The notes below the pieces were generated by a model. That model was given only the letters and a program-made list of their open reading frames with translations, ran no database searches and was not told the origin of the DNA. From positions 2,688,392 to 2,752,391 of the forward strand of contig NZ_JH594596.1 in the NCBI RefSeq assembly GCF_000243215.1: 64,000 nucleotides of DNA. Reading direction: 5' to 3'. Source of the DNA: Odoribacter laneus YIT 12061 (GTDB lineage: Bacteria > Bacteroidota > Bacteroidia > Bacteroidales > Marinifilaceae). Positions within the stretch are counted from its first letter, which is position 1. Every line of letters starts with the position of its first letter. Positions 45,635-55,412 of this stretch are shown piece by piece. The position numbers and the translations under genes were made by a program.

Positions 45635-46957
45635 ATGACAAAAATATTATTAGTAGACGATGATACGACATTTTGTTTAATGTTAAAGACTTGGTTATCA
45701 AAACGAAATTTTGAAGTCGATGAGGTATTCTCCTGCGAAGCCGCTTTAAAATCACTGACGGCACATCAATACGATGTTGTCCTGACAGATTTACGTTTAC
45801 CGGATAAAGACGGAATTTTTCTTTTAAAAAATATAAAAGCGACTCATCCGGCCACCCAGGTGATTTTAATGACGGGATATGCAGACATACAAACAGCAGT
45901 AGAGTCCATAAAAGCAGGGGCTTTCGATTATGTTTCCAAGCCCGTCATTCCCGAAGAAATCCTCAAAAAGATAGAAGATGCTGTAGCGAAAAAAAATCCG
46001 GCTATACAGCAAAAGACGGAGACAAAAGAAGACATTTCTTATATAAAAGGAACCAGTGAGCAGGCCGATAAACTCTACGAATACATCCAATTGGTTGCTC
46101 CTACCCAGATGACCGTACTGATTACAGGCGAAAGCGGATCGGGTAAAGAATACATTGCCCGTTTAATCCATGAGCGCAGTAAACGAAAAAACGGACCTTT
46201 TGTTGCCGTAGATTGCGGTGCTATACCGAAAGAATTAGCGGCCAGTGAATTCTTCGGACATATAAAAGGGGCCTTTACAGGAGCGGTCAGCGACAAAACA
46301 GGTTATTTTGTATCAGCCTCCGGAGGAACGATTTTCCTGGATGAAATCGGGAATCTGAGTTACGAAATTCAAGTACAGCTATTGAGAGCTTTAGAAGAGA
46401 GAAAAGTAAAACCCGTAGGAAGTAACAAAGAAATTGATTTTGACGTCCGGATTATTTCGGCTACAAATGAAAACCTGACAAAAGCTGTAGCAGAAGGAAA
46501 ATTCAGGGAAGATTTATATCATCGCCTGAATGAATTCTCGCTAAAAGCATTGAGTTTACGGGAGCGCCCTGAAGATATTATTGTATTTGCCAATCACTTC
46601 CTCTCTAAATCAAATGAAGAATTAGATAAAAACGTAATCGGCTTTGAAGATAAAGTTATCCGTATTTTTAAAAAATACGCCTGGCCCGGCAATTTGCGGG
46701 AAATGAGAAACGTGGTAAAAAGGGCGACTTTATTATGCAAAACTGCTTTTATCACAGAAAACGATATCCCTGCAGAATTGCTAGCTACCTCTGAAAATAC
46801 CGCGGATGATTTTTCTTCCCGGAGAGAAAAAAATGAATTAGAACTCATTAAAGAAGCGCTGGCGAAATGCAATAATAATAAAAGTGAAGCTGCCCGTCTT
46901 TTGAAAATAGACCGGAAAACACTTTACAATCGTTTAAAACATTATTCACTGGAATAA
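45635..46957 (+). CDS. Sigma-54-dependent response regulator (NtrC family)
   Basis: 440 residues: receiver (1-120, LLVDDDTT, phospho-Asp in TDLRLPDKDG near 54, Lys in VSKPVIPEE), AAA+ sigma-54 activation domain (about 140-370: Walker A GESGSGKE, GAFTGA loop, Walker B GGTIFLDEIG, RNVVKRA-type sensor 2) and a Fis-type helix-turn-helix at the end (NNKSEAARLLKIDRKTLYNR). A good AGAGG ribosome site lies before the ATG. It probably receives phosphate from the hybrid kinase at 40.8 kb and activates RpoN promoters. Confidence 0.93.
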   Translation: MTKILLVDDDTTFCLMLKTWLSKRNFEVDEVFSCEAALKSLTAHQYDVVLTDLRLPDKDGIFLLKNIKATHPATQVILMTGYADIQTAVESIKAGAFDYVSKPVIPEEILKKIEDAVAKKNPAIQQKTETKEDISYIKGTSEQADKLYEYIQLVAPTQMTVLITGESGSGKEYIARLIHERSKRKNGPFVAVDCGAIPKELAASEFFGHIKGAFTGAVSDKTGYFVSASGGTIFLDEIGNLSYEIQVQLLRALEERKVKPVGSNKEIDFDVRIISATNENLTKAVAEGKFREDLYHRLNEFSLKALSLRERPEDIIVFANHFLSKSNEELDKNVIGFEDKVIRIFKKYAWPGNLREMRNVVKRATLLCKTAFITENDIPAELLATSENTADDFSSRREKNELELIKEALAKCNNNKSEAARLLKIDRKTLYNRLKHYSLE

Positions 46958-47010
46958 AAATTAGCCGCAAAAACCCTACAACTGCTATCAGCATTCCCGG
47001 CATACGAAAA

Positions 47011-47040
47011 AGCTGCCTCCGAAAAGGCAGCTCTCTTTCG
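47011..47040. terminator. Bidirectional terminator between the NtrC regulator and the PepSY-like gene
   Basis: AGCTGCCT/AGGCAGCT 8 bp stem. The plus strand continues CTCTTTC and the minus strand TTTTTCG, so it can serve both converging genes. Confidence 0.75.
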
Positions 47041-47057
47041 CATTAAATAATAAAACA

Positions 47058-47426
47058 TCAAATACCCTGTATGAAAACACAGGTTTCTTTCCGCAGGAAT
47101 TCCCCATTCCCACTATAATAAACCGTTAATTTAGTCCCTCTTTTCTTTAATACCAATTTATAAAAACTGTTTCCATCAGCAAAGGCTTCATCGATCACAT
47201 AAGCAGAATACCGGGCTGCAATGGCAGATTTTACCACAGAAGGTACATCACCGACAGTTACTTGCTGAAAATCTATCCCTTCTGCCGGTAGTTTAGCAGA
47301 ATAAGTTATTTCTTCCTTTAGAGTCTCTTCTTCATATACATCAGGATTCGGAGAATCACAAGCTGAAACAGACAAAAAAACTCCGCATCCCAACAATATT
47401 CCGGTAATTCCTGCTAAACGTTTCAT
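47058..47426 (-). CDS. PepSY-like-domain lipoprotein
   Basis: 122 residues. The signal peptide has lipobox VSAC (Cys23). The mature part contains one PepSY-like unit: VPSVVKSAIAARYSAYVIDEAFADGNSFYKLVLKKRGTK (written here only to mark positions about 60-100), then TVYYSGNGEFLRKE. Bacteroidetes have many such small periplasmic proteins; function unknown. It stands alone between the NtrC regulator and argH. Confidence 0.7.
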   Translation of the reverse strand: MKRLAGITGILLGCGVFLSVSACDSPNPDVYEEETLKEEITYSAKLPAEGIDFQQVTVGDVPSVVKSAIAARYSAYVIDEAFADGNSFYKLVLKKRGTKLTVYYSGNGEFLRKETCVFIQGI

Positions 47427-47634
47427 AGTTTTTTCCTTTAGATCGTAAGCTTTTCTATTTATTATATAGAAAAAGACATGCCAAAAAAGAAAAACAACTT
47501 TGAATACGGATACAAAAACATCTGTATCAACACATTACACATCGGCAACAACTTCCCCAAAAATCTTAAACTGAGGAAAATGGGGAAAAAGGAAAAAAAG
47601 TGTAGGGGAAAATTTCCCCAACTTCCCTTAAAAT

Positions 47635-48969
47635 TCAGGATTGCATCAACGTCTTCTCGGCCTTCAATACGGAAGAATAATCCCAGAGATGACGCGCAAA
47701 TTTAGTCCGGATTTGTTCCAGGCAAAGATTCCCGATACTTCCTTCGTGTGTATGATGAAGCGGACGCTGTGTATTACTATCGTACTCTCCGGCCTGCACT
47801 TTCAGTCCAACCAGGCGATAGGCTTCCCGAAAAGGCATTCCGGCACTGACCATATCGTTGACGTCTTCCACCGTAAACAAATAATTATAACGTTTATCTT
47901 CCAGAATATTTTTATTCAGCTGCATTTCCTTCAAAACAGTTCCGGCCATACACAAGCAATCATTCAATTCCTCAAAAGCCGGAAAAAAGATCTCTTTCGT
48001 CAGTTGCATATCCCGGAAATAGCCAGAATTTAGATTCGCGCATAATAAAGCCATTTGAGACGGTAAAGATTGTAGCCGGTTGCATTTAGCCCGGATTAAT
48101 TCGAATATATCGGGATTTTTCTTATGCGGCATAATACTGGAACCGGTTGTAAACTTATCCGGTAATTTGATAAATCCGAAATTTCCGCAGGAAAACAGGC
48201 AAATATCCGCCGCCATTTTCCCTAAAGTTGTTGCCACAGCAGACAAAGCAAACAATACATTTTTCTCCATTTTTCCCCTTTGCATTTGGGCATAGACAGA
48301 ATTATAAGCCAGATCGTCAAATCCCAACAAGGTAGTCGTCAAGGTACGGTTAAGCGGTACGGAAGAACCATAGCCGGCGCCTGATCCGAGGGGATTCGTA
48401 TTGACCATGTCGTAAGCAGCTTTTAAAAACAGCAAATCATCGGCCAGAGACTCAGCATAAGCACTAAACCACATCCCGAAAGAAGAAGGCATTGCTATTT
48501 GCAAATGAGTATAACCCGGCAATAAAACTTCCTTATTTTCTTCGGCTTTCGCCATCAAAATTTCAAAAAATTCCCGGACCTGTACCAGGACATCGATTAA
48601 AGCCGAACGGGTAAATAACTTAATATCTGTCAGCACCTGATCATTGCGGGAACGACCTGTATGAATCTTCTTCCCGGCTTCCCCACATTTTTGAGTTAAT
48701 AAATACTCAATCTGAGAATGTATATCTTCTATCCCCTCTTCTATTCTAAATTCTCCCCGATCAATCTCCTGTCCGATTTCTTTTAAAGCTCTCTCCAAAT
48801 CCGTTAATTCGCTATCATTCACCAATCCGATGGAATACAACATTTTCAAATGAGCCATATTTCCCAGCACGTCAGCTTTTGCTAACATGACATCCAGTTC
48901 TCTGTCTTTCCCAACGGTAAATTTTTCTGTAAAACCATCGATATCGTATCCTTTATCCCAAAGCTTCAT
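47635..48969 (-). CDS. argH: Argininosuccinate lyase
   Basis: Final step of arginine synthesis, releasing arginine and fumarate. 444 residues from the ATG at 48969 (MKLWDKGYDIDGFTEKFTVG); the frame runs 13 codons further up but those residues are outside the family alignment. HTGRSRNDQV, TPLG-type region NPLGSGAGYGSS and the signature GSSIMPHKKNPD are present. Last gene of the arginine cluster. Confidence 0.95.
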   Translation of the reverse strand: MKLWDKGYDIDGFTEKFTVGKDRELDVMLAKADVLGNMAHLKMLYSIGLVNDSELTDLERALKEIGQEIDRGEFRIEEGIEDIHSQIEYLLTQKCGEAGKKIHTGRSRNDQVLTDIKLFTRSALIDVLVQVREFFEILMAKAEENKEVLLPGYTHLQIAMPSSFGMWFSAYAESLADDLLFLKAAYDMVNTNPLGSGAGYGSSVPLNRTLTTTLLGFDDLAYNSVYAQMQRGKMEKNVLFALSAVATTLGKMAADICLFSCGNFGFIKLPDKFTTGSSIMPHKKNPDIFELIRAKCNRLQSLPSQMALLCANLNSGYFRDMQLTKEIFFPAFEELNDCLCMAGTVLKEMQLNKNILEDKRYNYLFTVEDVNDMVSAGMPFREAYRLVGLKVQAGEYDSNTQRPLHHTHEGSIGNLCLEQIRTKFARHLWDYSSVLKAEKTLMQS

Positions 48970-49012
48970 TGTCTTTATGTTTAAATGTGCAAATATATGA
49001 GGGTGCAAATGT

Positions 49013-50068
49013 TTAAATGTTTAATTGAAAATTATCCAACAGCCGGACAAACAATTCGATTCCTTCTTCTATCTCCTTCAGGTATATATATTCATCTGCA
49101 GTATGACTGCGGGCACTATCGCCCGGACCGATTTTCAAAGAAGTCCAGGGGATGACAGCCTGATCGGAAGTAGTAGGGGAACCATAAGTAGCTAGTCCCA
49201 AGCTCTTACAACGCTCCACGATAGGATGATTTTCAGAAATAGAAGAAGAATTCAGCGAAAAAGAACGGGGTTTTATTTCACTTTTTATCTGCGACCGGAT
49301 AGTTTCATAAATTTCAGTATTCGAATAATATTCATTCACCCGTATATCGACCATAAAGCGACACTCTGCGGGAACCACATTGTGCAGACTACCGGCTTGT
49401 ATTCCGGTTACGGTCATTTTCACTTCTCCTAGCAAATCCGATACTTTTCCGAAGCGGTAATTCCGGAACCATTCGATGTCAGGCAAAGCTTCATAAATTG
49501 CATTGACTCCCTCTTCCCGGGCAGCGTGTCCCGCTTTTCCTTTGGCTATACAATCCAATACCATCAATCCTTTTTCAGCAACAGCAGCTTGCATTCCGGT
49601 CGGTTCTCCGATAAAAGCCAAGGCAATTCCGTCCAATTCCTTCACCACACTTTGTATCCCTTTCTTTCCGGTATTTTCTTCTTCTGCGGCATTCAGGTAA
49701 ATCAAATTATAAGGCTGAGCTTTCCGATCCAATTGTAAAAAAGCAGCCCACATAGAGACAATACTTCCCCCCGTATCATTACTCCCTAACCCAAATAACT
49801 TTCCTTCCCGGATTTCGGGACAGAAAGGATCAAACGTCCAGGCAGCATTCGGTTTCACGGTATCAATATGCGCTTCCAGCAATACTGTCGGCTTCGCAGG
49901 ATCGAAATAATGAGATCGAACCCATACGTTATTTCCTTTCCGGTAAGCCTGATAACCGAGTTTCGCCCATGTCATTTCCATCAGGTCCGCCACACGATCT
50001 TCTTCTCCACTGAAAGAAGGAATAGAAATAATTTTCATCAACAAATCAATTGCTTCCGAAGCCTGCAT
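49013..50068 (-). CDS. argE: M20-family amino-acyl ornithine deacylase (ArgE-type)
   Basis: 351 residues. Metallopeptidase M20 ligands: VLLEAHIDTV, GSNDTGGS, AAEEENTG (catalytic Glu), FIGEPTG and SHTADEYIYL. It removes the acyl group from N-acyl-ornithine or N-acyl-citrulline. Bacteroides fragilis uses N-succinyl rather than N-acetyl intermediates with a special transcarbamylase, so the acyl group here may be succinyl. It lies 43 bases before argH and 236 bases after argB. Confidence 0.88.
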   Translation of the reverse strand: MQASEAIDLLMKIISIPSFSGEEDRVADLMEMTWAKLGYQAYRKGNNVWVRSHYFDPAKPTVLLEAHIDTVKPNAAWTFDPFCPEIREGKLFGLGSNDTGGSIVSMWAAFLQLDRKAQPYNLIYLNAAEEENTGKKGIQSVVKELDGIALAFIGEPTGMQAAVAEKGLMVLDCIAKGKAGHAAREEGVNAIYEALPDIEWFRNYRFGKVSDLLGEVKMTVTGIQAGSLHNVVPAECRFMVDIRVNEYYSNTEIYETIRSQIKSEIKPRSFSLNSSSISENHPIVERCKSLGLATYGSPTTSDQAVIPWTSLKIGPGDSARSHTADEYIYLKEIEEGIELFVRLLDNFQLNI

Positions 50069-50304
50069 ATTTCAATATTTATAAATTTAATCTATAAGTC
50101 CGCAATATTTACAAATATAAGCATCCTAAAATCCTTTATCAGAGGAATATTCTCCTCAGAAAACAAAGTAACAAAACCGGAATTCAGGACTATAAACCCT
50201 TTATCTACACGAAGGTCTTCCTTCCGCAAAAAGTTGAACAGGTAGAAAACAAATGCAAAGTTCCCTGAATCATCCTTCACCTTTGAGTATCCGAATAATT
50301 GAAT

Positions 50305-51066
50305 CTACTCTCCGACAATGACAGTGCCCCCCTCTAAATCCGAAGGACTGGTCAGCCTCACTCTTTTTACCCCTGCATCCAGGGTTTTAAAAGCATTTTC
50401 CAATTTAGGCAACATCCCTGCATGTATACTTTTTTCTTCCAGTAACTCCTTATATTTCTCCCGGTCGATAAGGGGAATTACTGAATTTTCGTCCTGAATA
50501 TTTTCCAGTACTCCCGGCTTATCAAAACAAAATACCAACTCCGTATCATACCTCTTACTTAAAGCAATTGCTGTAGCAGCAGCCACACTATCGGCATTGG
50601 TATTCAGCAACTGTCCGGTTTCGGAACAGGTAATAGGAGAGAGCACAGGCATGATCTCTTTCTCCAACAAAAAGGCCAGAACCTCCTCCTTTACCTGATC
50701 AATATCTCCGACATATCCCCAATCGATATCTGTAACAGTTCGTTTATGAGCAACAATCACCCCCATATCACAACCCGATAAACCGCAAGCATTTACTCGT
50801 TTGGACTGCAAACAGGCAACAATCTTCTTATTTGCTAAACCAGCATAAGCCATGACGGTGACGTCCAAAGTAGAAGCATCTGTAATCCGCCGGCCTTCAT
50901 GCATCCGAGTTTCTATCCCTAAACGGGCTGACAATTGCCCGGCCATACTTCCCCCTCCGTGTACTAATACACAGTAAGGATAATAAGCCGACAATTTATT
51001 ACAAAGATCTTGCAGCACCTGTTCATTTTCGATCAGCTTACCGCCAACTTTTATCACTTTTATCAT
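50305..51066 (-). CDS. argB: N-acetylglutamate (or N-succinylglutamate) kinase
   Basis: Second step of arginine synthesis. 253 residues. VIKVGGKLI, VLVHGGGSMAG, NTNADSVAAATAIAL and VFCFDKPGVL match amino acid kinase motifs. The short length is like E. coli ArgB. In frame right after its TAG stop is an open stretch of 70 codons (50304-50095). Substrate acylation (acetyl or succinyl) cannot be decided here. Confidence 0.92.
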   Translation of the reverse strand: MIKVIKVGGKLIENEQVLQDLCNKLSAYYPYCVLVHGGGSMAGQLSARLGIETRMHEGRRITDASTLDVTVMAYAGLANKKIVACLQSKRVNACGLSGCDMGVIVAHKRTVTDIDWGYVGDIDQVKEEVLAFLLEKEIMPVLSPITCSETGQLLNTNADSVAAATAIALSKRYDTELVFCFDKPGVLENIQDENSVIPLIDREKYKELLEEKSIHAGMLPKLENAFKTLDAGVKRVRLTSPSDLEGGTVIVGE

Positions 51067-51101
51067 ACATTTACCTGTTGAAAATATTCTCCCTTACCCT
51101 T

Positions 51102-52229
51102 TCAAGCTTCCATCACTTCCCGGAAAGCTCTCAAAAATTCATCTGCTTCCTTACGGGTAATTGTCAAGGCTGGTAACAAACGAAGTGTATACTGTCCACT
51201 GTACCCGGTGAGGATATGATATTCTTTCAACAATCGGGCCCTTACATCCTTTTGTGGACTCTCCGTATCGACTCCTATCATCAATCCTCTGCCCCTCACT
51301 TCCGTGACACCTTTTATTCTCTTCAACTCCCGCATCAGGTATTTTCCCAAGCCAGCAGCATTATTGACGGCATATTCCTTTTCGATCACTTCCAATACTG
51401 CCAGGGCAGCAGCACAAGCCAGATGACTGCCGCCAAAAGTAGTTCCCAGCATTCCTTTTTTGGCCTGAATTCCTCCGGCAATCAACAGACCTGCAATCGG
51501 AAAGCCGTTCCCCATCCCTTTTGCCATCGTAATAATATCCGGTTTTACGCCTGCATACTGATGAGAAAAAAACATTCCACTCCTACCGTAACCACATTGG
51601 ATTTCATCTACAATCATCAATGTTCCGGTTTGATCGCAACACTTCCGCATCCGGCATAAAAATTCATCCTCTGCCACACGAATCCCGCCGACCCCCTGTA
51701 TTCCCTCCACTATCACAGCCGCATATTTTCCGCTCGACAGTTCCCCTTCCAAAGCCTGGACATCATTCAAGGGAATAAACGTCACTTTGTGATGCCGATT
51801 CACCGGAGCCTGAATGGCCGGATTGTCGGTGATGGACACAGCAGCGCTTGTCCGTCCATGAAAAGCACCTTTAAAAGCCAATATCTGATCTCTTCCATTG
51901 GTAAAAGAAGCTAATTTTAAAGCATTCTCATTAGCCTCCGCACCACTGTTACAGAGGAAAAGCTTATAATCCTCCTCCCCGGCAAGCTGACACAATTTTA
52001 TCGCCAATTCTTCCTGTAAAGAATTTACTACAGCATTCGAATAAAATCCGATCTTCTGCAACTGACGGGTTACTTTTTCCACATAAACAGGGTGACAATG
52101 CCCAATAGAAATAACAGCATGTCCTCCATAAAAATCCAGATATTTTCCTCCTTGCTTATCCCATAAATAAGCGCCCTTGGCCTCTACTGGCTCTATATCA
52201 AGTAAATCATAAACCTCAAACAATCCCAT
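51102..52229 (-). CDS. argD: Acetylornithine/succinylornithine aminotransferase
   Basis: 375 residues, PLP-dependent class III. GAYLWDKQGGKYLDFYGG, NSGAEANENALKLA (PLP phosphate), FKGAFHGRT, VDEIQCGYGRSG and the Schiff-base Lys in TMAKGMGNGFPIAG are intact. It lies between argC and argB on the same strand. Confidence 0.94.
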   Translation of the reverse strand: MGLFEVYDLLDIEPVEAKGAYLWDKQGGKYLDFYGGHAVISIGHCHPVYVEKVTRQLQKIGFYSNAVVNSLQEELAIKLCQLAGEEDYKLFLCNSGAEANENALKLASFTNGRDQILAFKGAFHGRTSAAVSITDNPAIQAPVNRHHKVTFIPLNDVQALEGELSSGKYAAVIVEGIQGVGGIRVAEDEFLCRMRKCCDQTGTLMIVDEIQCGYGRSGMFFSHQYAGVKPDIITMAKGMGNGFPIAGLLIAGGIQAKKGMLGTTFGGSHLACAAALAVLEVIEKEYAVNNAAGLGKYLMRELKRIKGVTEVRGRGLMIGVDTESPQKDVRARLLKEYHILTGYSGQYTLRLLPALTITRKEADEFLRAFREVMEA

Positions 52230-52286
52230 AACTGAAAATTTATACAGACCGGAAATGAAAAACGGCTTTTCAAATCCGGAAATAAC

Positions 52287-53249
52287 TCAAAAATAATTCG
52301 CCTTTAACTGAAGTCCCATGGTTTCCGGTAATCCAGAAATCAGATTCATATTCTGTACGGCCTGACCGGAAGCTCCCTTCAATAAATTATCAATCACAGA
52401 AGTAATCAGGATCTTCCGATCTTGCTGAGTGATGTGAATAAAACAATAATTCGTATTGACCACCTGCTTTAAATAAAGAGGTTCATCGCTTATACATACA
52501 AAAGGATGAGACTGATAATAACTTTTATATAAATCTACCCATTTAGCTTTTGAGTCATTGCTACGGAGGACAGTGTTAATTATAATCCCTCGGGTGTGAC
52601 ATCCCCTTACCGGAACAAAAGCCAGATCAAAAGGATTCTTAGCACCTGCTCTTTGTAAAGTTTCCTTAATTTCGGCCAAATGTTGATGAGTAAATACCTT
52701 ATAATTCGATAAATTATTGCAACGGTTGCTGAAATGTGTATCGGTTGTCGGTTTTTGTCCAGCTCCCGTAGAACCGGTGACCCCAAAAACGGTAATCTCT
52801 GCGGGTAATCTATCGGAAGCTGCCAGAGGCAACAACCCCAGCTCGATTGCCGTAGCAAAACAACCCGGATTAGCAATATACTGGCTTTGTACAATTACGT
52901 CCCGGGCCAATTCGGGTAAACCGTATACAAAACCGTTGGCATCGGCGGCCAAGCGAAAATCATTTCCCAAATCGATGATTTTTACCCGTTGCGGAACAGC
53001 ATATTTTCCTAAAAATTCAGCAGACACTCCATGTCCCATACACATAAACAAAACATCAATTGCCGAAAAATCAATTGCTGAAAAAGTCAACGGAAGATAT
53101 AACAGATCCCCATGAACCTTAGAAACCAGTTCTCCGGCATGCGATTCACTTTGAATATATTTTATTTCCGCTTGGGGATGATTCACCAGAATCCGGATTA
53201 ATTCTCCTGCCGTATAACCGGCTCCGCCGGCAATTCCTATTTTTATCAT
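52287..53249 (-). CDS. argC: N-acetyl-gamma-glutamyl-phosphate reductase
   Basis: 320 residues from the ATG at 53249 (MIKIGIAGGAGYTAGEL). Another in-frame ATG at 53267 has a better AGAGAGG ribosome site inside the end of argG, so the true start could be 6 codons longer. Catalytic Cys in NPGCFATAIELGLLPL, and GSTGAGQKPT and FVPVRGCHTRGI are present. Reduces the acyl phosphate made by ArgB. Confidence 0.94.
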   Translation of the reverse strand: MIKIGIAGGAGYTAGELIRILVNHPQAEIKYIQSESHAGELVSKVHGDLLYLPLTFSAIDFSAIDVLFMCMGHGVSAEFLGKYAVPQRVKIIDLGNDFRLAADANGFVYGLPELARDVIVQSQYIANPGCFATAIELGLLPLAASDRLPAEITVFGVTGSTGAGQKPTTDTHFSNRCNNLSNYKVFTHQHLAEIKETLQRAGAKNPFDLAFVPVRGCHTRGIIINTVLRSNDSKAKWVDLYKSYYQSHPFVCISDEPLYLKQVVNTNYCFIHITQQDRKILITSVIDNLLKGASGQAVQNMNLISGLPETMGLQLKANYF

Positions 53250-53283
53250 ACTACTACAATAATCCATAACTTATAGTCCTCTC

Positions 53284-54471
53284 TTACAAATCGTGATTGA
53301 CCGCGTTGTAAATCTTCAACGGCATGGCAATCATTTTGGTAAACCCTTTTACATCATCCGATGTCCAGGCATTATTCATCTCCCCATACTCGGCAAATCC
53401 GGAATTCATCAAATCGTGAACCGATTCAATGCCAATCAGATCAAAATGATAAGGCCGCAATTGTATTTTCACCTTTCCGCTGACATTCCGCTGACTATTT
53501 TCCAGAAACCGTTCGATATCCCGCATGACCGGTTCGGAATACATGGCTTCGTGCAAAAACATCCCATACCAGTTTCCCAACTGTTCTTTCCAATATTGCT
53601 GCCACTTTGTCAATGTATGTTTCTCCAACAATTCATGCGCTTTAATAATTAAAAGCGGAGCTGCGGCTTCAAAACCGACCCGGCCTTTAATACCGACAAT
53701 TGTATCGCCTACATGGGTATCGCGGCCAATCGCCCAAGGGGAGGCAATTGCTTCTATCGCACGGATTGCTTCTATTCTCTTTCCTTGCTGTCCATTGACG
53801 GCTACCACCTCTCCCTGCTCAAATTCGATCTCCAGCATTTCTTTTCCGGCTTTCTGTAAGGGAGAAGGATAGGCTTCTTCCGGTAAATTTGTATTTGCCT
53901 GCAAGGTTTCTTTTCCCCCGATCGACGTTCCCCAAACCCCTTTATTAATGGAATATTCCATCTTCTTCCAATCATAGCTTACACCATGAGCTTTCAGATA
54001 AGCAATCTCCTCTTCCCGGGATAACTTCAAATCCCGGGTAGGAGTAATGATTTTTTTATCCGGAGCGAAAACATTAAAGCAAAGATCAAAACGAATCTGG
54101 TCGTTCCCGGCTCCTGTACTCCCGTGAGCAATATACTGTGCTCCAATTTCGTTCGCATAATTTACAATGGCTAAAGCTTGAAAAGTACGTTCAGAACTGA
54201 CAGAAATTGGATAAGTATGATTCCGCAATACATTTCCGAAAACCATATATTTAATACATTTTTCATAATAATCGGTTGTTACATCCAGATTTACATGCTT
54301 TTTAGCCCCCAAAGCATACGCTTTTTCCTCCACCACTTTCAATTCCTCCGTACTAAACCCTCCGGTATTGGCTAAAGCAGTATATACTTCTAACCCTAAC
54401 TCTTCACTCAAATATTTCACACAATAAGAGGTATCTAAACCTCCGCTATATGCTAAAACGACTTTTTCCAT
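53284..54471 (-). CDS. argG: Argininosuccinate synthase
   Basis: Condenses citrulline and aspartate with ATP. 395 residues. VLAYSGGLDTSYC (ATP pyrophosphate loop), HGSTGAGNDQIRFD, TPTRDLKLSREEE and GRDTHVGDTIVGIKGRVG are visible. The start at 54471 is immediately before the canonical N-terminal strand. First biosynthetic core gene after the GNAT gene. Confidence 0.95.
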   Translation of the reverse strand: MEKVVLAYSGGLDTSYCVKYLSEELGLEVYTALANTGGFSTEELKVVEEKAYALGAKKHVNLDVTTDYYEKCIKYMVFGNVLRNHTYPISVSSERTFQALAIVNYANEIGAQYIAHGSTGAGNDQIRFDLCFNVFAPDKKIITPTRDLKLSREEEIAYLKAHGVSYDWKKMEYSINKGVWGTSIGGKETLQANTNLPEEAYPSPLQKAGKEMLEIEFEQGEVVAVNGQQGKRIEAIRAIEAIASPWAIGRDTHVGDTIVGIKGRVGFEAAAPLLIIKAHELLEKHTLTKWQQYWKEQLGNWYGMFLHEAMYSEPVMRDIERFLENSQRNVSGKVKIQLRPYHFDLIGIESVHDLMNSGFAEYGEMNNAWTSDDVKGFTKMIAMPLKIYNAVNHDL

Positions 54472-54724
54472 TTCTATTTGTAATTACAAAAGTTATACTC
54501 TACATTCTTGTAAACGAGCAAATGTAAACGTTTCCTCGTATCCCGACCGGGCAACTTCCTAGCCGATTAAAAACCCTTGGGCAACCCTCCGCCCCCGTTC
54601 AAAAAATTTCCAGCCTGTAATCGGAGGCAGAATCTTCCTCCCCAAGCTGAACATTCAAACATTTTTATATTTGAACGTTTAGGCATTTAAAACTTGTCCC
54701 TGTCGCAGCCAACAAGCAGTCCGG

Positions 54725-55339
54725 CTAAAAACAGGCAAATTTTTTCAATAAACGAATAATGCCCGAACGTTTCCGACCTACTTTTTTCAACTCCGCCTCC
54801 CGTTTCGCAATCGCTTCCGGATCATACACCATACCGGTACATAGACATTTCGTCATATTCGTACGCTGAAGGATATCGTAATTTACACAGGACTGACAGC
54901 CGGCCCAGAATTGTTCATCATCGGTCAGTTTAGCAAAAGTAACAGGCACATATCCCAATTCTGTGTTGATTCGCATCACTTGTTCCCCGGTAGTCAATCC
55001 AAACAACTTAGCTTGCGGAAATTTCTTACGGGATAACTCGAAAGCTGCCCTCTTAATCTTCTTTGCTACCCCCATTCCCCGGTAAGCGGGTTTTACAATC
55101 AATCCGGAATTGGCAACGAATTTTTCATGCCCCCACGATTCAATATAACAAAAACCCACAAATTCCTCCCGGTTTAAAGCGATAATCGCTTTTCCCTGTT
55201 TAATCTTACCGGTTATATATTCGTCTGTTCTCCGGGCAATACCTGTACCACGAGCTTTCGCTGCTTCGTCAATAGTGTCGTTAATAGTTGTAACATACTT
55301 TAAATGCTTCTCAGAAGCGACCATCACATCTATTTTCAT
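54725..55339 (-). CDS. GNAT-family N-acetyltransferase, probable N-acylglutamate synthase of the arg cluster
   Basis: 204 residues. The GNAT acetyl-CoA site is GLIVKPAYRGMGVAKKIK (R/Q-x-x-G-x-G/A form). A Cys pair (GCQSCV and CLCTGM) lies in the C-terminal part. Bacteroidetes lack a classical ArgA, and a GNAT gene at the head of the argG-C-D-B-E-H run is the obvious candidate for acylation of glutamate. That role is an inference from position. A promoter overlapped by ArgR-box-like sites lies upstream. Confidence 0.8.
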   Translation of the reverse strand: MKIDVMVASEKHLKYVTTINDTIDEAAKARGTGIARRTDEYITGKIKQGKAIIALNREEFVGFCYIESWGHEKFVANSGLIVKPAYRGMGVAKKIKRAAFELSRKKFPQAKLFGLTTGEQVMRINTELGYVPVTFAKLTDDEQFWAGCQSCVNYDILQRTNMTKCLCTGMVYDPEAIAKREAELKKVGRKRSGIIRLLKKFACF

Positions 55340-55412
55340 CTCCTTCTAATTTAAGTGCGTTTTAAATATTTATATTCTGACCTTTTGATTCTTTCTTCTT
55401 TTGAATTCGATG

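Noticed and set aside
47478-47634. Possible small gene between the PepSY-like gene and argH
   Set aside because: The frame is a low-complexity Lys/Asn-rich string running into argH antisense; no ribosome site.
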